From JABFSS01 sp964449445 (GTDB lineage: Bacteria > Patescibacteriota > Gracilibacteria > Peribacterales > Peribacteraceae): DNA of 64,000 bases. The notes below the pieces were generated by a model. The model was not told the DNA's origin, made no database searches, and worked only from the letters and a program-made list of their open reading frames with translations. The stretch covers positions 11,165-75,164 of the forward strand of contig CAYUZT010000008.1 of the NCBI GenBank assembly GCA_964449445.1, in the 5' to 3' direction. This document shows, in pieces, positions 25,428-32,405 of this stretch (the first letter of the stretch is position 1; each line of letters opens with the position of its first letter). Position numbers and translations under genes: made by a program.

Positions 25428-25436
25428 AGAAGTAGA

Positions 25437-26054
25437 TTAATTCCGGGAGTAAAACTCGATGATCTGCCGCATTTCGACGGCGCGTTCGGCATCTTCGGGA
25501 GTGGGAACCGCAGTCACCTCCACCCGCATGGCCTTGGCGTCCACCGTCAGCCACTTCGGCGGCAGGTATTTTTCGTGCGCGGCAAGAATGGGAACGAAGA
25601 CCGGCGAATCCTTGGATTGCGTGCGCACGGTGATCACCTGCCCCGGCTTCACCTGGAACGAAGGAATAGTGACGCGGACGCCGTCGACCAGGAAATGGCC
25701 ATGCCCAACGAATTGGCGCGACTGGATGCGCGTCTGGGAGAACCCCGCGCGGTAGATGACGTTATCGAGCCGACGCTCGAGCATCTGCTTGAGCGCGTCG
25801 CCCGTCTGGCCCGCGACCTTCGTGGCGCTCTGGTACATGCGCTGGAATTGGCGCTCGGTGAGGCCATACATGTCGCGCGCCTTCTGCTTCTCCTTCAGCT
25901 GTTGTCCGTACTCGGAGAGCCTGCTCTGTTGATCACGCGGCGACTTGCCCGGCCCATGGGGCTTGCGCTGGAGGATCTTGTCGTACTTGTCGCTGCCGTA
26001 GAGGTTCACTCCGTGGCGACGACACTTCTTTGCTTTGGGACCGTTGTACTTCAT
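25437..26054 (-). CDS. rpsD: Small subunit ribosomal protein S4
   Basis: A 205-residue protein with the S4 RNA-binding domain LERRLDNVIYRAGFSQTRIQSRQFVGHGHFLVDGVRVTIPS (about 88-130) and KPGQVITVR. The N-terminal 40 residues lack the CxxC zinc pair found in some S4 proteins. The leader before the ATG is pyrimidine-rich. Confidence 0.97.
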   Translation of the reverse strand: MKYNGPKAKKCRRHGVNLYGSDKYDKILQRKPHGPGKSPRDQQSRLSEYGQQLKEKQKARDMYGLTERQFQRMYQSATKVAGQTGDALKQMLERRLDNVIYRAGFSQTRIQSRQFVGHGHFLVDGVRVTIPSFQVKPGQVITVRTQSKDSPVFVPILAAHEKYLPPKWLTVDAKAMRVEVTAVPTPEDAERAVEMRQIIEFYSRN

Positions 26055-26062
26055 AGAGTTAG

Positions 26063-26085
26063 GAGAGCGGGCCTTCGGCCCGCGG
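26063..26085. repeat. GC hairpin with TTCG loop before rpsD
   Basis: GCGGGCC-ttc-GGCCCGC, the same element as at 25407, in the rpsK-rpsD gap. Confidence 0.6.
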
Positions 26086-26096
26086 GAAAATGAAGG

Positions 26097-26558
26097 TTAC
26101 ACTCGGCGCCTACCAGGTGCCCGGCATCCGCCGTGCGCGATGGGAGTGACGTCGATGATGGCGTCAATGTTGAGACCGGCGGCCTGGAGGCCGCGGATCG
26201 ATTGCTCTCTGCCCGGACCCAGACCTTTGATCTCGACCGTGACTGTCTCAATGCCGTACGGCTTCACTTTTCCTGCAGCCGTTTCCGCTGCGACCTTGGA
26301 AGCGTAAGGAGTGGACTTGCGCGTGCCCTTGAATCCCGATGCGCCGCTGCTCGACCAACCGAGAACGTTTCCGTCGAGATCGGTGAAGGTGACGATCGTG
26401 TTGTTCTCGCCGGCATGAATACAGACGCGCGCCTTGGGGAGCGATCTCTTGATCTTCTTCTTGCGCACAGCCGGGCCTACTTCTGTAGCCGGCTTCTCGG
26501 GGTCACCCCCTGCGAGAGCCAGTTCTACTGCCGTTGGTGTCTTCTTGTCTTCAGCCAT
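26097..26558 (-). CDS. rpsK: Small subunit ribosomal protein S11
   Basis: A 153-residue protein. The conserved part begins near residue 38 with KARVCIHAGENNTIVTFTDLDGNVLGWSSSGASGFKGTRKSTPYASKVAAE and ends with DVTPIAHGGCRAPGRRRV, where most S11 proteins have HNGCRPPKRRRV. The first 37 residues are an extension rich in Lys, Glu and Pro. No Shine-Dalgarno sequence precedes the ATG (leader CAATCCTCACC). Confidence 0.96.
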   Translation of the reverse strand: MAEDKKTPTAVELALAGGDPEKPATEVGPAVRKKKIKRSLPKARVCIHAGENNTIVTFTDLDGNVLGWSSSGASGFKGTRKSTPYASKVAAETAAGKVKPYGIETVTVEIKGLGPGREQSIRGLQAAGLNIDAIIDVTPIAHGGCRAPGRRRV

Positions 26559-26579
26559 GGTGAGGATTGATCGTAGAGG

Positions 26580-26657
26580 GAGGGAGTTACCCTCTCCTGC
26601 GAAGCGGGAGAGGGTGGACTGCGAAGCAGTCCGGGTGAGGGCAGGAAAGAATGCTTA
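26580..26657 (-). repeat. Ribosomal-cluster palindromic repeat, copy 2
   Basis: Two hairpins, CCCTCTCC-TGCGAAGC-GGGAGAGGG and GGACTGC-GAA-GCAGTCC, are followed by GGGTGAGGGCAGGAAAG, which ends at the rpsM stop. Confidence 0.85.
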
Positions 26658-27035
26658 GGTCTTCGTGAGGACTGTTCTTCCAGAGAGTCCTGTCTTCTTC
26701 TTACCGCGCTTGGTGCGCGCGTTGCGTCGGGAGCTTTGTCCGCGGGCGGGGAGCTTGCGCCGGTGCCGATACCCGCGCCAGGTCCCGATGTCCTGCAGAC
26801 GTTTGATGTCGAGGGAAACTTTGCGGCTCAGTTCGCCTTCCGTGAGCTCTTTTTCGACTCTCGACCGCAGCCGCGCCTGATCGGCTTCGCTCAGAGCATC
26901 GGCTTTCATGTTCAGATCGATACCGAGTTCGTTGAGGATCTTTTTGCTGAGCGACCGTCCGATGCCTTTGATGGACGTCATCGCGACTTCGATGCGCTTG
27001 TTACCCGGTAGGACGACGCCTGAGATACGGAGCAT
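26655..27035 (-). CDS. rpsM: Small subunit ribosomal protein S13
   Basis: A 126-residue protein with MLRISGVVLPGNKRIEVAMTSIKGIGRSLSKKIL at the N-terminus, LQDIGTWRGYRHRRKLPARGQ in the middle and the basic tail NARTKRGKKKT. Length is normal. It heads an rpsM-rpsK-rpsD-rpoA run. Confidence 0.97.
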   Translation of the reverse strand: MLRISGVVLPGNKRIEVAMTSIKGIGRSLSKKILNELGIDLNMKADALSEADQARLRSRVEKELTEGELSRKVSLDIKRLQDIGTWRGYRHRRKLPARGQSSRRNARTKRGKKKTGLSGRTVLTKT

Positions 27036-27037
27036 AA

Positions 27038-27103
27038 AAGCGGTTAGCGGTTAGTGATGAGCGGTAAGCTGCTAATCGCTAGCCGCTTATCGCTTATCGC
27101 TTG
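27038..27103. repeat. GCGGTTAGC-type palindrome between rpmJ and rpsM
   Basis: The left arm reiterates GCGGTTAGC(G) (27038-27068) and the right arm its complement GCTAATCGCTAGCCGCTTATCGC (27070-27103). It is another oligomer-based palindrome, here inside an operon. Confidence 0.65.
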
Positions 27104-27135
27104 GCCGGTGAAGAAGAAATGAGGAGACATAAGAG

Positions 27136-27264
27136 TTATCCTTGGCGTTGTTTATGCTTGGGATTCTTGCAAACGATCCGGCGCACGCGCTTACCGGCGC
27201 CATTCCGTCGTATGACGAGACGGCAGTTTTTGCAGATCGGTTTGCAGGATGGTCTAACTTTCAT
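27136..27264 (-). CDS. rpmJ: Large subunit ribosomal protein L36
   Basis: A 42-residue protein with MKVRPSCKPICKNCRLVIRR at the start and VCKNPKHKQRQG at the end. The zinc ligands CxxC, Cys32 and His37 are present. It is slightly longer than the usual 37-38 residues because of extra residues in the middle. Its ATG overlaps the infA stop region by 4 nt. Confidence 0.95.
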   Translation of the reverse strand: MKVRPSCKPICKNCRLVIRRNGAGKRVRRIVCKNPKHKQRQG

Positions 27265-27599
27265 GGAGCGGGGGGAGCTGAAGGAGAAGGCGAATCAGGA
27301 GATGGTGCGGATGTTGGAGGAGACGGAGGCTTGCCCGCCGTCGATACTGGAGGAGCGGAGGTGGGTGAGTTGGGAGAGAAGCGATACACAATTCTTCCCT
27401 TGCCAAGGTCGTACGGAGTCATCTCCAGCTTCACGCGGTCTCCGGGCAGAATGCGTACGCGATGAACGCGCATTCGACCTGCCAGATGGCAGAGAAGTGT
27501 GTGGCCCTCGGCTTGTTCACTCGTGACTCGGACGCGGAACGTGGCATTGGGGAAACACTCCTCAACAATGCCGGTGAGTTCGATAACGTCTTTGGACAC
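27261..27599 (-). CDS. infA: Translation initiation factor IF-1 with a Pro/Ser-rich C-terminal extension
   Basis: About 112 residues if started at the GTG at 27599 (MSKDVIELTGIVEE...), which matches the family's usual start; a TTG at 27659 would add 20 residues. The OB-fold core has VIELTGIVEECFPNATFRVRV, LAGRMRVHRVRILPGDRVKLEMTPYDLGKGRIVYRF. IF-1 normally ends there at about 72 residues. Here about 40 more follow, almost only Pro, Ser, Ala and Thr. IF-1 binds the A site of the 30S subunit, so such a tail would extend into solvent. It overlaps rpmJ by 4 nt. Confidence 0.93.
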   Translation of the reverse strand: MSKDVIELTGIVEECFPNATFRVRVTSEQAEGHTLLCHLAGRMRVHRVRILPGDRVKLEMTPYDLGKGRIVYRFSPNSPTSAPPVSTAGKPPSPPTSAPSPDSPSPSAPPAP

Positions 27600-27701
27600 A
27601 AGAGTGAGCGGCGGGGCGAAAGGCCGAGAGATCTTACGGATGGAAAGAGGCTTGGACAAGGCCCAGGGATAGAGAAAACCTCAGGGGAAGGAAAATTGTA
27701 T

Positions 27702-27710
27702 TGCTATAAT
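27702..27710 (+). promoter_or_regulatory. Extended -10 promoter element
   Basis: TGCTATAAT is a perfect extended -10. It points to the small unknown gene at 27780. Its complement is also A/T-rich enough to serve infA. Confidence 0.5.
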
Positions 27711-27779
27711 ATAAATTTATTTCATAATAAACAATTAGATGAAGGAACCGCGTATCATGGCAGTAACTTTTACATTCTT

Positions 27780-27977
27780 ATGCTCGAAAAGCAGCTCGTC
27801 GTCCATCACGGTCGCGCCCCACGCTCTCCAATGCATACCAGCACGGAGGAACTTTCTTTCGATGAGTACCAAACGGCAATATTCCAAGATCCAAGAATCA
27901 CCTCACAGAGACGCGTTGAGCAAAGCCTTTTCCATCTCTTGATGGGAAGCATTGTAGATACGGCTTTAACTCGGTGA
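27780..27977 (+). CDS. Unknown 65-residue protein
   Basis: Frame from ATG 27780 to TGA 27977: MLEKQLVVHHGRAPRSPMH at the start, then acidic and helical (TSTEELSFDEYQTAIFQD, RRVEQSLFHLLMGSIVDTALTR). It is on the plus strand between infA and map, whose genes run the other way, and has its own TATAAT promoter about 70 nt upstream. Another frame, 27739-27942, starts closer to the promoter but has an unlikely Ser-rich composition. Function unknown. Confidence 0.45.
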   Translation: MLEKQLVVHHGRAPRSPMHTSTEELSFDEYQTAIFQDPRITSQRRVEQSLFHLLMGSIVDTALTR

Positions 27978-27980
27978 TCA

Positions 27981-28730
27981 CTAGGCAAGCACCTCATATC
28001 CGTTCTCCGTCACGAGCACAGTGTGTTCAAAGTGTGCGGAAAGCGAGCCATCCGCAGTCGCAATGGTCCATCCATCCCCTTCCTCTCGGATATTGGGCTT
28101 CCCCATCGCAGTGATCGGCTCGATCGCGATGATTGTGTTCGCTGGCAGCTTCGGCCCCGTGCCTGCTTTGCCGATGTTCGGAACATCGGGGAATTGGTGG
28201 AGCGTGGTGCCAAGGCCGTGTCCCGTGAGGCCGTTCACGCACGAGTAGCCATGACCTTCGACTGCATTCTGAATAGTGGACGAGATATCGCCGATCTTCA
28301 CCCCGGGCGCCACGATCGCGCACGAAAGCTCTAGTGTCTCTTCCGACACTCTCAAAAACTCCGAAACATCCTGGGTCACCTGACCGACAGGAACGGTGGT
28401 GCACGCGTCGGTATAGAGCTTCCCGTAGACCACACCTCCATCCAGTGACACGATATCTCCTTCGTTCAGCTCTCTCTTCCCCGGAATTCCATGGACGCAT
28501 TGATCATTGACCGACGTGCAGAGCGTCGCCGGGAAACCGTGATAGCCCTTGAAGGCCGGTACTGCGCCCTCATGGGAACGGATGAACTCTTCGGCAAACC
28601 GATCGAGCTCGCCCGTCGTGATTCCCGGACGAACGATCTTCGATGTTTCGATCAAACACCCACGCAGTATCCTCCCGCCAATCCGCAGGGCTTTGATCTG
28701 CTCCGGAGTGAAAATTTGGAATGAAGACAC
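27981..28730 (-). CDS. map: Methionine aminopeptidase, type I
   Basis: A 249-residue enzyme removing the initiator methionine. The five metal ligands are recognisable: Asp in VSLDGGVVYG, Asp in YTDACTT, His in LTGHGLGTTLHQFP, Glu in AIEPITAMG and Glu in HFEHTVLV. The substrate-contact His is in YHGFPATLCTSVNDQCVHGIP. I chose the GTG at 28730 because a TACAAT box ends 6 nt before it; a GTG at 28748 is the alternative. Confidence 0.96.
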   Translation of the reverse strand: MSSFQIFTPEQIKALRIGGRILRGCLIETSKIVRPGITTGELDRFAEEFIRSHEGAVPAFKGYHGFPATLCTSVNDQCVHGIPGKRELNEGDIVSLDGGVVYGKLYTDACTTVPVGQVTQDVSEFLRVSEETLELSCAIVAPGVKIGDISSTIQNAVEGHGYSCVNGLTGHGLGTTLHQFPDVPNIGKAGTGPKLPANTIIAIEPITAMGKPNIREEGDGWTIATADGSLSAHFEHTVLVTENGYEVLA

Positions 28731-28736
28731 TGGGCG

Positions 28737-28742
28737 ATTGTA
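28737..28742 (-). promoter_or_regulatory. -10 box of map, probably leaderless
   Basis: TACAAT on the minus strand, 6 nt before the GTG start at 28730. Confidence 0.5.
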
Positions 28743-28744
28743 AA

Positions 28745-28866
28745 GCACGAAATACGAAGCACGAAGCTCGAAACAATACCAAATAATGAAGAATCTAATC
28801 GACCAATTTCTGTCTTTACGCTTCTCACGGTTTGTTTCGGATTTCGGATTTCGAGCTTCGGATTTT
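28745..28866. repeat. ACGAAGC/CTCGAAAC-type palindrome between adk and map
   Basis: The left arm (28745-28780) reiterates CGAAGCACGAAGCTCGAAAC. The right arm (28829-28866) reiterates TTTCGGATTTCGAGCTTCGG. The same family recurs at 34121-34245. The right arm reaches the adk stop codon. Confidence 0.7.
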
Positions 28867-29428
28867 ACACCTGAAGAGCCTTTTCCATTTCTCCGTACAC
28901 TTCGTCCACGCCTTTCATTCCCTCAATCTCCATCACTTTCCCTGCCTTCTTGTACTTCTCAATCACTGGCATCGTTTTCTCGGTAAACGTCTTCATTCTG
29001 CGCTCTACAATCTCTGTATTGGCATCATCCGCCCGTCCTTCTTCCTTCGCTCTCCCCAGGATCCTCTTCATCCCCTCCTCGGGTGTCAGGAGAATGTGGA
29101 TACAGTGGAAGTCCCGCCCGACCTCGCTCATGACCCGGTCGAAGTCGCACATTTGATCCAGATCCCTGGGAATCCCATCGAAGAGAATTTTTTGAGATTT
29201 CGGACGCGTGAGAATCGCTTCCTTCACCACCTGCATGATGATCTCGTGCGGGACCAGATGCCCGGCATCAATGAACGACTTCACAGTCTTGCCGAGCTCT
29301 GAGCCGGACGCCGCAATCTTTCTGAGCTCACCACCCGCCTCAAAAATGTCGTAGTTGAACTCTTTCGCCAGACGCTTGGCTTGAGTCCCTTTGCCGCTGC
29401 CCTGGATACCGAATAAGACGAGGTCCAT
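28865..29428 (-). CDS. adk: Adenylate kinase
   Basis: A 187-residue kinase interconverting ATP+AMP and 2 ADP. It has P-loop GIQGSGKGTQAKRL (7-20), the NMP-binding region FEAGGELRKIAASGSELG, then LVPHEIIMQVVKEAI and FDGIPRDLDQM, where many Adks have DGFPR. The lid is the short form without a zinc domain, matching the short length. Its ATG lies beside the toxin-antitoxin pair, and a diverged copy of its first seven codons lies at the far side of that pair. Confidence 0.94.
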   Translation of the reverse strand: MDLVLFGIQGSGKGTQAKRLAKEFNYDIFEAGGELRKIAASGSELGKTVKSFIDAGHLVPHEIIMQVVKEAILTRPKSQKILFDGIPRDLDQMCDFDRVMSEVGRDFHCIHILLTPEEGMKRILGRAKEEGRADDANTEIVERRMKTFTEKTMPVIEKYKKAGKVMEIEGMKGVDEVYGEMEKALQV

Positions 29429-29476
29429 GGAACAATCATCAATGATCAATGACCAATCATCAATGCAATTTTGCCC

Positions 29477-29517
29477 TTGCAGAGTAGAGAAAAAAGTGTA
29501 CACTTTAGGTACACTTT
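29477..29517 (+). promoter_or_regulatory. Promoter and operator of the toxin-antitoxin pair
   Basis: -35 TTGCAG (29477-29482), 16-nt spacer, -10 TACACT (29499-29504). The 12-bp palindrome AAGTGTACACTT (29494-29505) overlaps the -10, and a second half site GTACACTT follows at 29509, so binding by the antitoxin would block transcription. Confidence 0.65.
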
Positions 29518-29527
29518 CCATCATCTC

Positions 29528-29782
29528 ATGACCACGAAGTTCATCGGTATCAAAGAATTCCGGCAGAATATGAGCAAACTCTCGAAGCAAAAGAAGGTTT
29601 GTTTTATTGTCATGCATCATTCCGTGCCTATGTGGAAAGTGGAACCTTTGGAAGACGAAGATGACCTGATCGATGAACTCATCCTGAGAAAATATGACAA
29701 AGAGATTCGGAAAGGGCTCAAGCAGGTAAAAGCAGGAAAAACACTCGGTTCCGAAGAAGTTCGGCGGCATCTTGGGCTATGA
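29528..29782 (+). CDS. Antitoxin, Phd/YefM-like
   Basis: An 84-residue protein. The first 45 residues (TTKFIGIKEFRQNMSKLSKQKKVCFIVMHHSVPMWKVEPL) match the Phd/YefM DNA-binding fold, where a short N-terminal domain binds the operator. The C-terminal half is charged and helical (DEDDLIDELILRKYDKEIRKGLKQV) and would wrap the toxin. The stop overlaps the toxin start by 4 nt, the usual arrangement. A palindromic operator lies over its -10 box, consistent with autoregulation. Confidence 0.8.
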   Translation: MTTKFIGIKEFRQNMSKLSKQKKVCFIVMHHSVPMWKVEPLEDEDDLIDELILRKYDKEIRKGLKQVKAGKTLGSEEVRRHLGL

Positions 29783-30048
29783 AATTTCTTCTCCAGTGGA
29801 CTGAGCAGGCAATAGAACAATTACATCGGCTGGATTCACTGATCGGAAAACGCATTCATGCAAAAATGGAATGGTACGCGTCACAGGATGATCCTCTGGT
29901 CTTTGCGAAGAAACTCGTCCATCCGCAGGCAACACTCTTTCGTTTTCGCATCGGCGACTATCGCATCATTTGCTCGGTCAAACATTCTGAAGTGCATATC
30001 CTGTTTGTGATAGCCGTAAAAAATCGGAAAGAGGCGTATCGGCTATAG
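29779..30048 (+). CDS. Toxin, RelE/ParE superfamily
   Basis: An 89-residue protein with KFLLQWTEQAIEQLHRLD at the start and FRFRIGDYRIICSVKHSEVHILFVIAVKNRKEAYRL at the end, the RelE-like fold pattern (LRxGDYRxxY...VxHRKxxYR). RelE toxins cleave mRNA in the ribosome A site; ParE relatives inhibit gyrase. The sequence fits RelE better, but its basic and His residues differ from E. coli RelE. It is encoded opposite to all neighbours, inside the secY-adk interval. Confidence 0.82.
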   Translation: MKFLLQWTEQAIEQLHRLDSLIGKRIHAKMEWYASQDDPLVFAKKLVHPQATLFRFRIGDYRIICSVKHSEVHILFVIAVKNRKEAYRL

Positions 30049-30075
30049 ATTTCCAAAGAGAACGAGGTCCATGGA
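30049..30075 (-). pseudogene. Displaced copy of the adk 5' end
   Basis: Reading leftwards from ATG 30075, the minus strand encodes MDLVLFGNL and stop. The first seven residues equal those of adk, but the codons differ at four of the seven positions (all synonymous). The copy lies on the secY side of the toxin-antitoxin pair, while intact adk lies on the other side. Confidence 0.7.
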
Positions 30076-30112
30076 AGGATAATCAATCATCGGCGATCAA
30101 TCTTCAATACCA

Positions 30113-30340
30113 TCACAACTCAACTTCCTCTGCCTGAGGAGTGGGAAAAGGATTTTCCAAAGCAAGTGAGCCGTTCAATGTTCCGACATACTGCGCAGCA
30201 CTAGCATGTGTTTTCCGAACCTGAGCCATGCTGGAGAGATTGTGACCAAATAAGGCCATTTCCTGATGGACCAACCGAAGACCAGATTCAACCTTTTCAC
30301 GATTGATCTGTGCCCAGCCCGATTCCAAAGTGTGTCCCAT
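30113..30340 (-). CDS. Unknown 75-residue protein between secY and adk
   Basis: Starts at the ATG at 30340 (MGHTLESGWAQINREKVESGLRLVHQEMALFGHNL...) and ends in an acidic tail (AEEVEL). It is mostly helical with no membrane segment. It lies on the operon strand 120 nt after secY. No family recognised; it may be a genuine small gene or chance. Confidence 0.45.
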   Translation of the reverse strand: MGHTLESGWAQINREKVESGLRLVHQEMALFGHNLSSMAQVRKTHASAAQYVGTLNGSLALENPFPTPQAEEVEL

Positions 30341-30460
30341 AACGAAGAAGGAAGGAATTAGCGCCAAAGCCTATAGAAAGAATGGAAAAAGAAAAGATCT
30401 TGTGTGTCATAGGCAAGAAAAATCTCTTCTACAAGCCATAAACGAGACACATCGGTCCCT

Positions 30461-31738
30461 TTATACTAATTTCTCATAATCATGCGCCAGCATCTGCGCA
30501 TTCACTTGCCGAATCAGCTCCATGACGACGCCAACGATGATGATGAGCCCTGAACCGGAGATCAGAAGATCTGTGGAACCGAGTGACGAGTACCGTGTGA
30601 AGAGCAGCGGAACGATCGCGACGATGCCGAGGAAACTGCCTCCCCACAGGTTCAAGCGATTACTGGTCTTGGCGAGAAGAATGGCCGTCTGCGGCCCCGG
30701 GCGCACGCCAGGGATAAACCCTCCGCGCTTCTGAATGGTTTCGGCCACTTGTTCGGGTTTAAAAGTGACCGAGACGTAAAAGTAGGTAAATCCGATCACG
30801 AGCAGAAAGTAGCCAAGCATGTAAACCAGGCTCGGATTCTGCGAATTCAAGTACTCATTGATAAAGCTCACGACAGGTGCGAAGCGCGGCGCTGTTTGTA
30901 AGAATTGCGCGATGATCGCCGGAAACGTGATGAGCGAAATGGCGAAGATGATCGGGATCATGCCGGCTTGATTGAGACGAATAGGGAGATTGCCCTGGAC
31001 TCCACGGCCGGCTCCTTGATTTGCGTAGGTGATCGGGATCAGGCGGTGAGCGTCAGTAAAGAGCACGACCGCAACGAGGGTCGCGATGGAAACGATGACG
31101 AAGAGATAGAACGCCCCCACTTGGCTATCACCAGCAAGGAGAATGGATCCGAAGCGCGTGGGGATTTTCGCAACGATGCCGACGAAGATCAGCATCGAAA
31201 CACCGTTGCCGATCCCCTTCTCGGTGATGATCTCGCCCAACCACATCAGAAAGAGCGAACCCGCGGTCACGTAGAGCATGGGACCGAGGACTGCGGGGAA
31301 CGTGGTATCCACGAGATTGACTCCCCCACGACCGATGAGCACCAGGAAACCGTAGCTCTGGACGAATGCGAGTGGGAGCGTGAGCCACCGCGTGTAGCGG
31401 TTGATCTGCTGTTGGCCCTGTGCGCCTTCTTTACTGAGAGACTCGAGCTTCGGGAAGATGACCGTGCACAGCTGCACAATGATGGACGCGTTGATGTAAG
31501 GACTCAAACCGAGCAGCACGACCGAAAAGTTATCCAGTCCGCCACCGGTGAGCGCGGCAAACACGCCAAGCGGTCCACTCGTCCCCTGTGTATCCAAATA
31601 TTGTTTGAGCCCGATGGGGTCCGCTCCCGGAACCGCGATGTGGCTTGCGACGCGGTAGAGAACGAGCAGAAAAATCGTGACGAGGATGCGCTTACGAAGG
31701 TCTTCCGAACGCCAAAGCTGTTGTAGATACGTGAACAT
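30461..31738 (-). CDS. secY: Protein translocase subunit SecY
   Basis: A 425-residue channel subunit with ten membrane helices. Typical segments are LVLYRVASHIAVPGADP, GGGLDNFSVVLLGLSPYINASIIVQL (the TM2 plug region), TVIFPKLESLSKEGAQGQQQINRYTRWLT, GNGVSMLIFVGIVAKIP and QKRGGFIPGVRPG. The C-terminal loop ends LAHDYEKLV. Upstream lies a displaced copy of its first ten codons, followed by a palindromic element. It sits after rplO, as in most bacteria. Confidence 0.97.
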   Translation of the reverse strand: MFTYLQQLWRSEDLRKRILVTIFLLVLYRVASHIAVPGADPIGLKQYLDTQGTSGPLGVFAALTGGGLDNFSVVLLGLSPYINASIIVQLCTVIFPKLESLSKEGAQGQQQINRYTRWLTLPLAFVQSYGFLVLIGRGGVNLVDTTFPAVLGPMLYVTAGSLFLMWLGEIITEKGIGNGVSMLIFVGIVAKIPTRFGSILLAGDSQVGAFYLFVIVSIATLVAVVLFTDAHRLIPITYANQGAGRGVQGNLPIRLNQAGMIPIIFAISLITFPAIIAQFLQTAPRFAPVVSFINEYLNSQNPSLVYMLGYFLLVIGFTYFYVSVTFKPEQVAETIQKRGGFIPGVRPGPQTAILLAKTSNRLNLWGGSFLGIVAIVPLLFTRYSSLGSTDLLISGSGLIIIVGVVMELIRQVNAQMLAHDYEKLV

Positions 31739-31742
31739 AAAT

Positions 31743-31785
31743 TGTCATTCCGAGTAGCTCGCCCGCAGGCGAGCGTATCGAGGAA
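31743..31785. repeat. GTCATTCCGAGTAGC-type palindrome, secY copy
   Basis: GTCATTCCGAGTAGCTCGCC...GGCGAGCGTATCGAGGAA, lying between secY and the displaced secY start. Confidence 0.8.
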
Positions 31786-31813
31786 GCCAGAGTTGTTGCA
31801 TGTAGGTAATCAT
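31747..31813 (-). pseudogene. Displaced secY 5' end forming a mini-ORF
   Basis: From ATG 31813 the minus strand encodes MITYMQQLW, against MFTYLQQLW for secY. It then runs through the palindrome and stops at a TGA 6 nt before the secY ATG, for 22 codons in total. Confidence 0.7.
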
Positions 31814-31824
31814 TGATCACAGTT

Positions 31825-31873
31825 TGTCATTCCGAGTAGCTTCGCCGCGGAGCGGCGAGCGTACCGAGGAATC
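31825..31873. repeat. GTCATTCCGAGTAGC-type palindrome, rplO copy
   Basis: GTCATTCCGAGTAGCTTCGCCGC...GCGGCGAGCGTACCGAGGAATC. Its end supplies the TGA stop of rplO. Confidence 0.8.
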
Positions 31874-32315
31874 AGTCTTTGATGATGGTGACTGTTCCGC
31901 CAGCTTTCTCGACCGCCTGTTTGGCTTTTTCGGACGCAGCATGAACGGAGAGTGCGAACTTCTTACTCACTGTACCGCGGGAAAGCAGTTTGACGCGTTG
32001 ATTGGTGCGAAGCAGTTTCTTCTCACGGAGTCCGGCCGGATCGTACGTGCCTGCATCGAGGCTCGCTTCCAGCGTATCGATATTCAGCGGCTCAAAATCC
32101 TCGCGACGCGGGTGGGTGAATCCCCCTAATTTCGGCTGACGGCGGATGAGCGGAACCTGGCCTCCTTCAAAACCGAAACGGTATCCCTTTCCGGTGCGCG
32201 CATGCTGGCCTTTGGTGCCGCGTCCTGCTGTGGTACCGCCGCCGCCGCTGTTGCCGCGCGCGACCTTTTTACGGGTGCGACGGGAGCCGGGATTGGGCTT
32301 GAGCGTGTGGAGCAT
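31872..32315 (-). CDS. rplO: Large subunit ribosomal protein L15
   Basis: A 147-residue protein: MLHTLKPNPGSRRTRKKVARGNSGGGGTTAGRGTKGQHART at the N-terminus, FEGGQVPLIRRQPKLGG in the middle and a C-terminal domain ending GGTVTIIKD. The ATG at 32315 matches the family start. Its usual partners rpsE and rpmD are not adjacent: a 3.4-kb block of unrelated genes separates it from rpsE. Confidence 0.96.
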   Translation of the reverse strand: MLHTLKPNPGSRRTRKKVARGNSGGGGTTAGRGTKGQHARTGKGYRFGFEGGQVPLIRRQPKLGGFTHPRREDFEPLNIDTLEASLDAGTYDPAGLREKKLLRTNQRVKLLSRGTVSKKFALSVHAASEKAKQAVEKAGGTVTIIKD

Positions 32316-32405
32316 GGGAAAGGAGGCGAGAAATATTCCTGAGAGATGCAGTGTAGGGGAAGAGAAAAGGAAAGAAAAGGGGTCTGAAAGCGCCAATATG
32401 GGAGT

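Noticed and set aside
27739..27942. An alternative 67-residue gene close to the TATAAT at 27705
   Set aside because: The Ser-rich, irregular composition looks non-coding. The overlapping frame from 27780 has better composition, though neither is certain.
29528..30048. Reading the inserted toxin-antitoxin pair as part of a larger transposon
   Set aside because: No transposase, long inverted repeats or integrase is present. Only the two genes, their promoter and short flanking repeats are seen.
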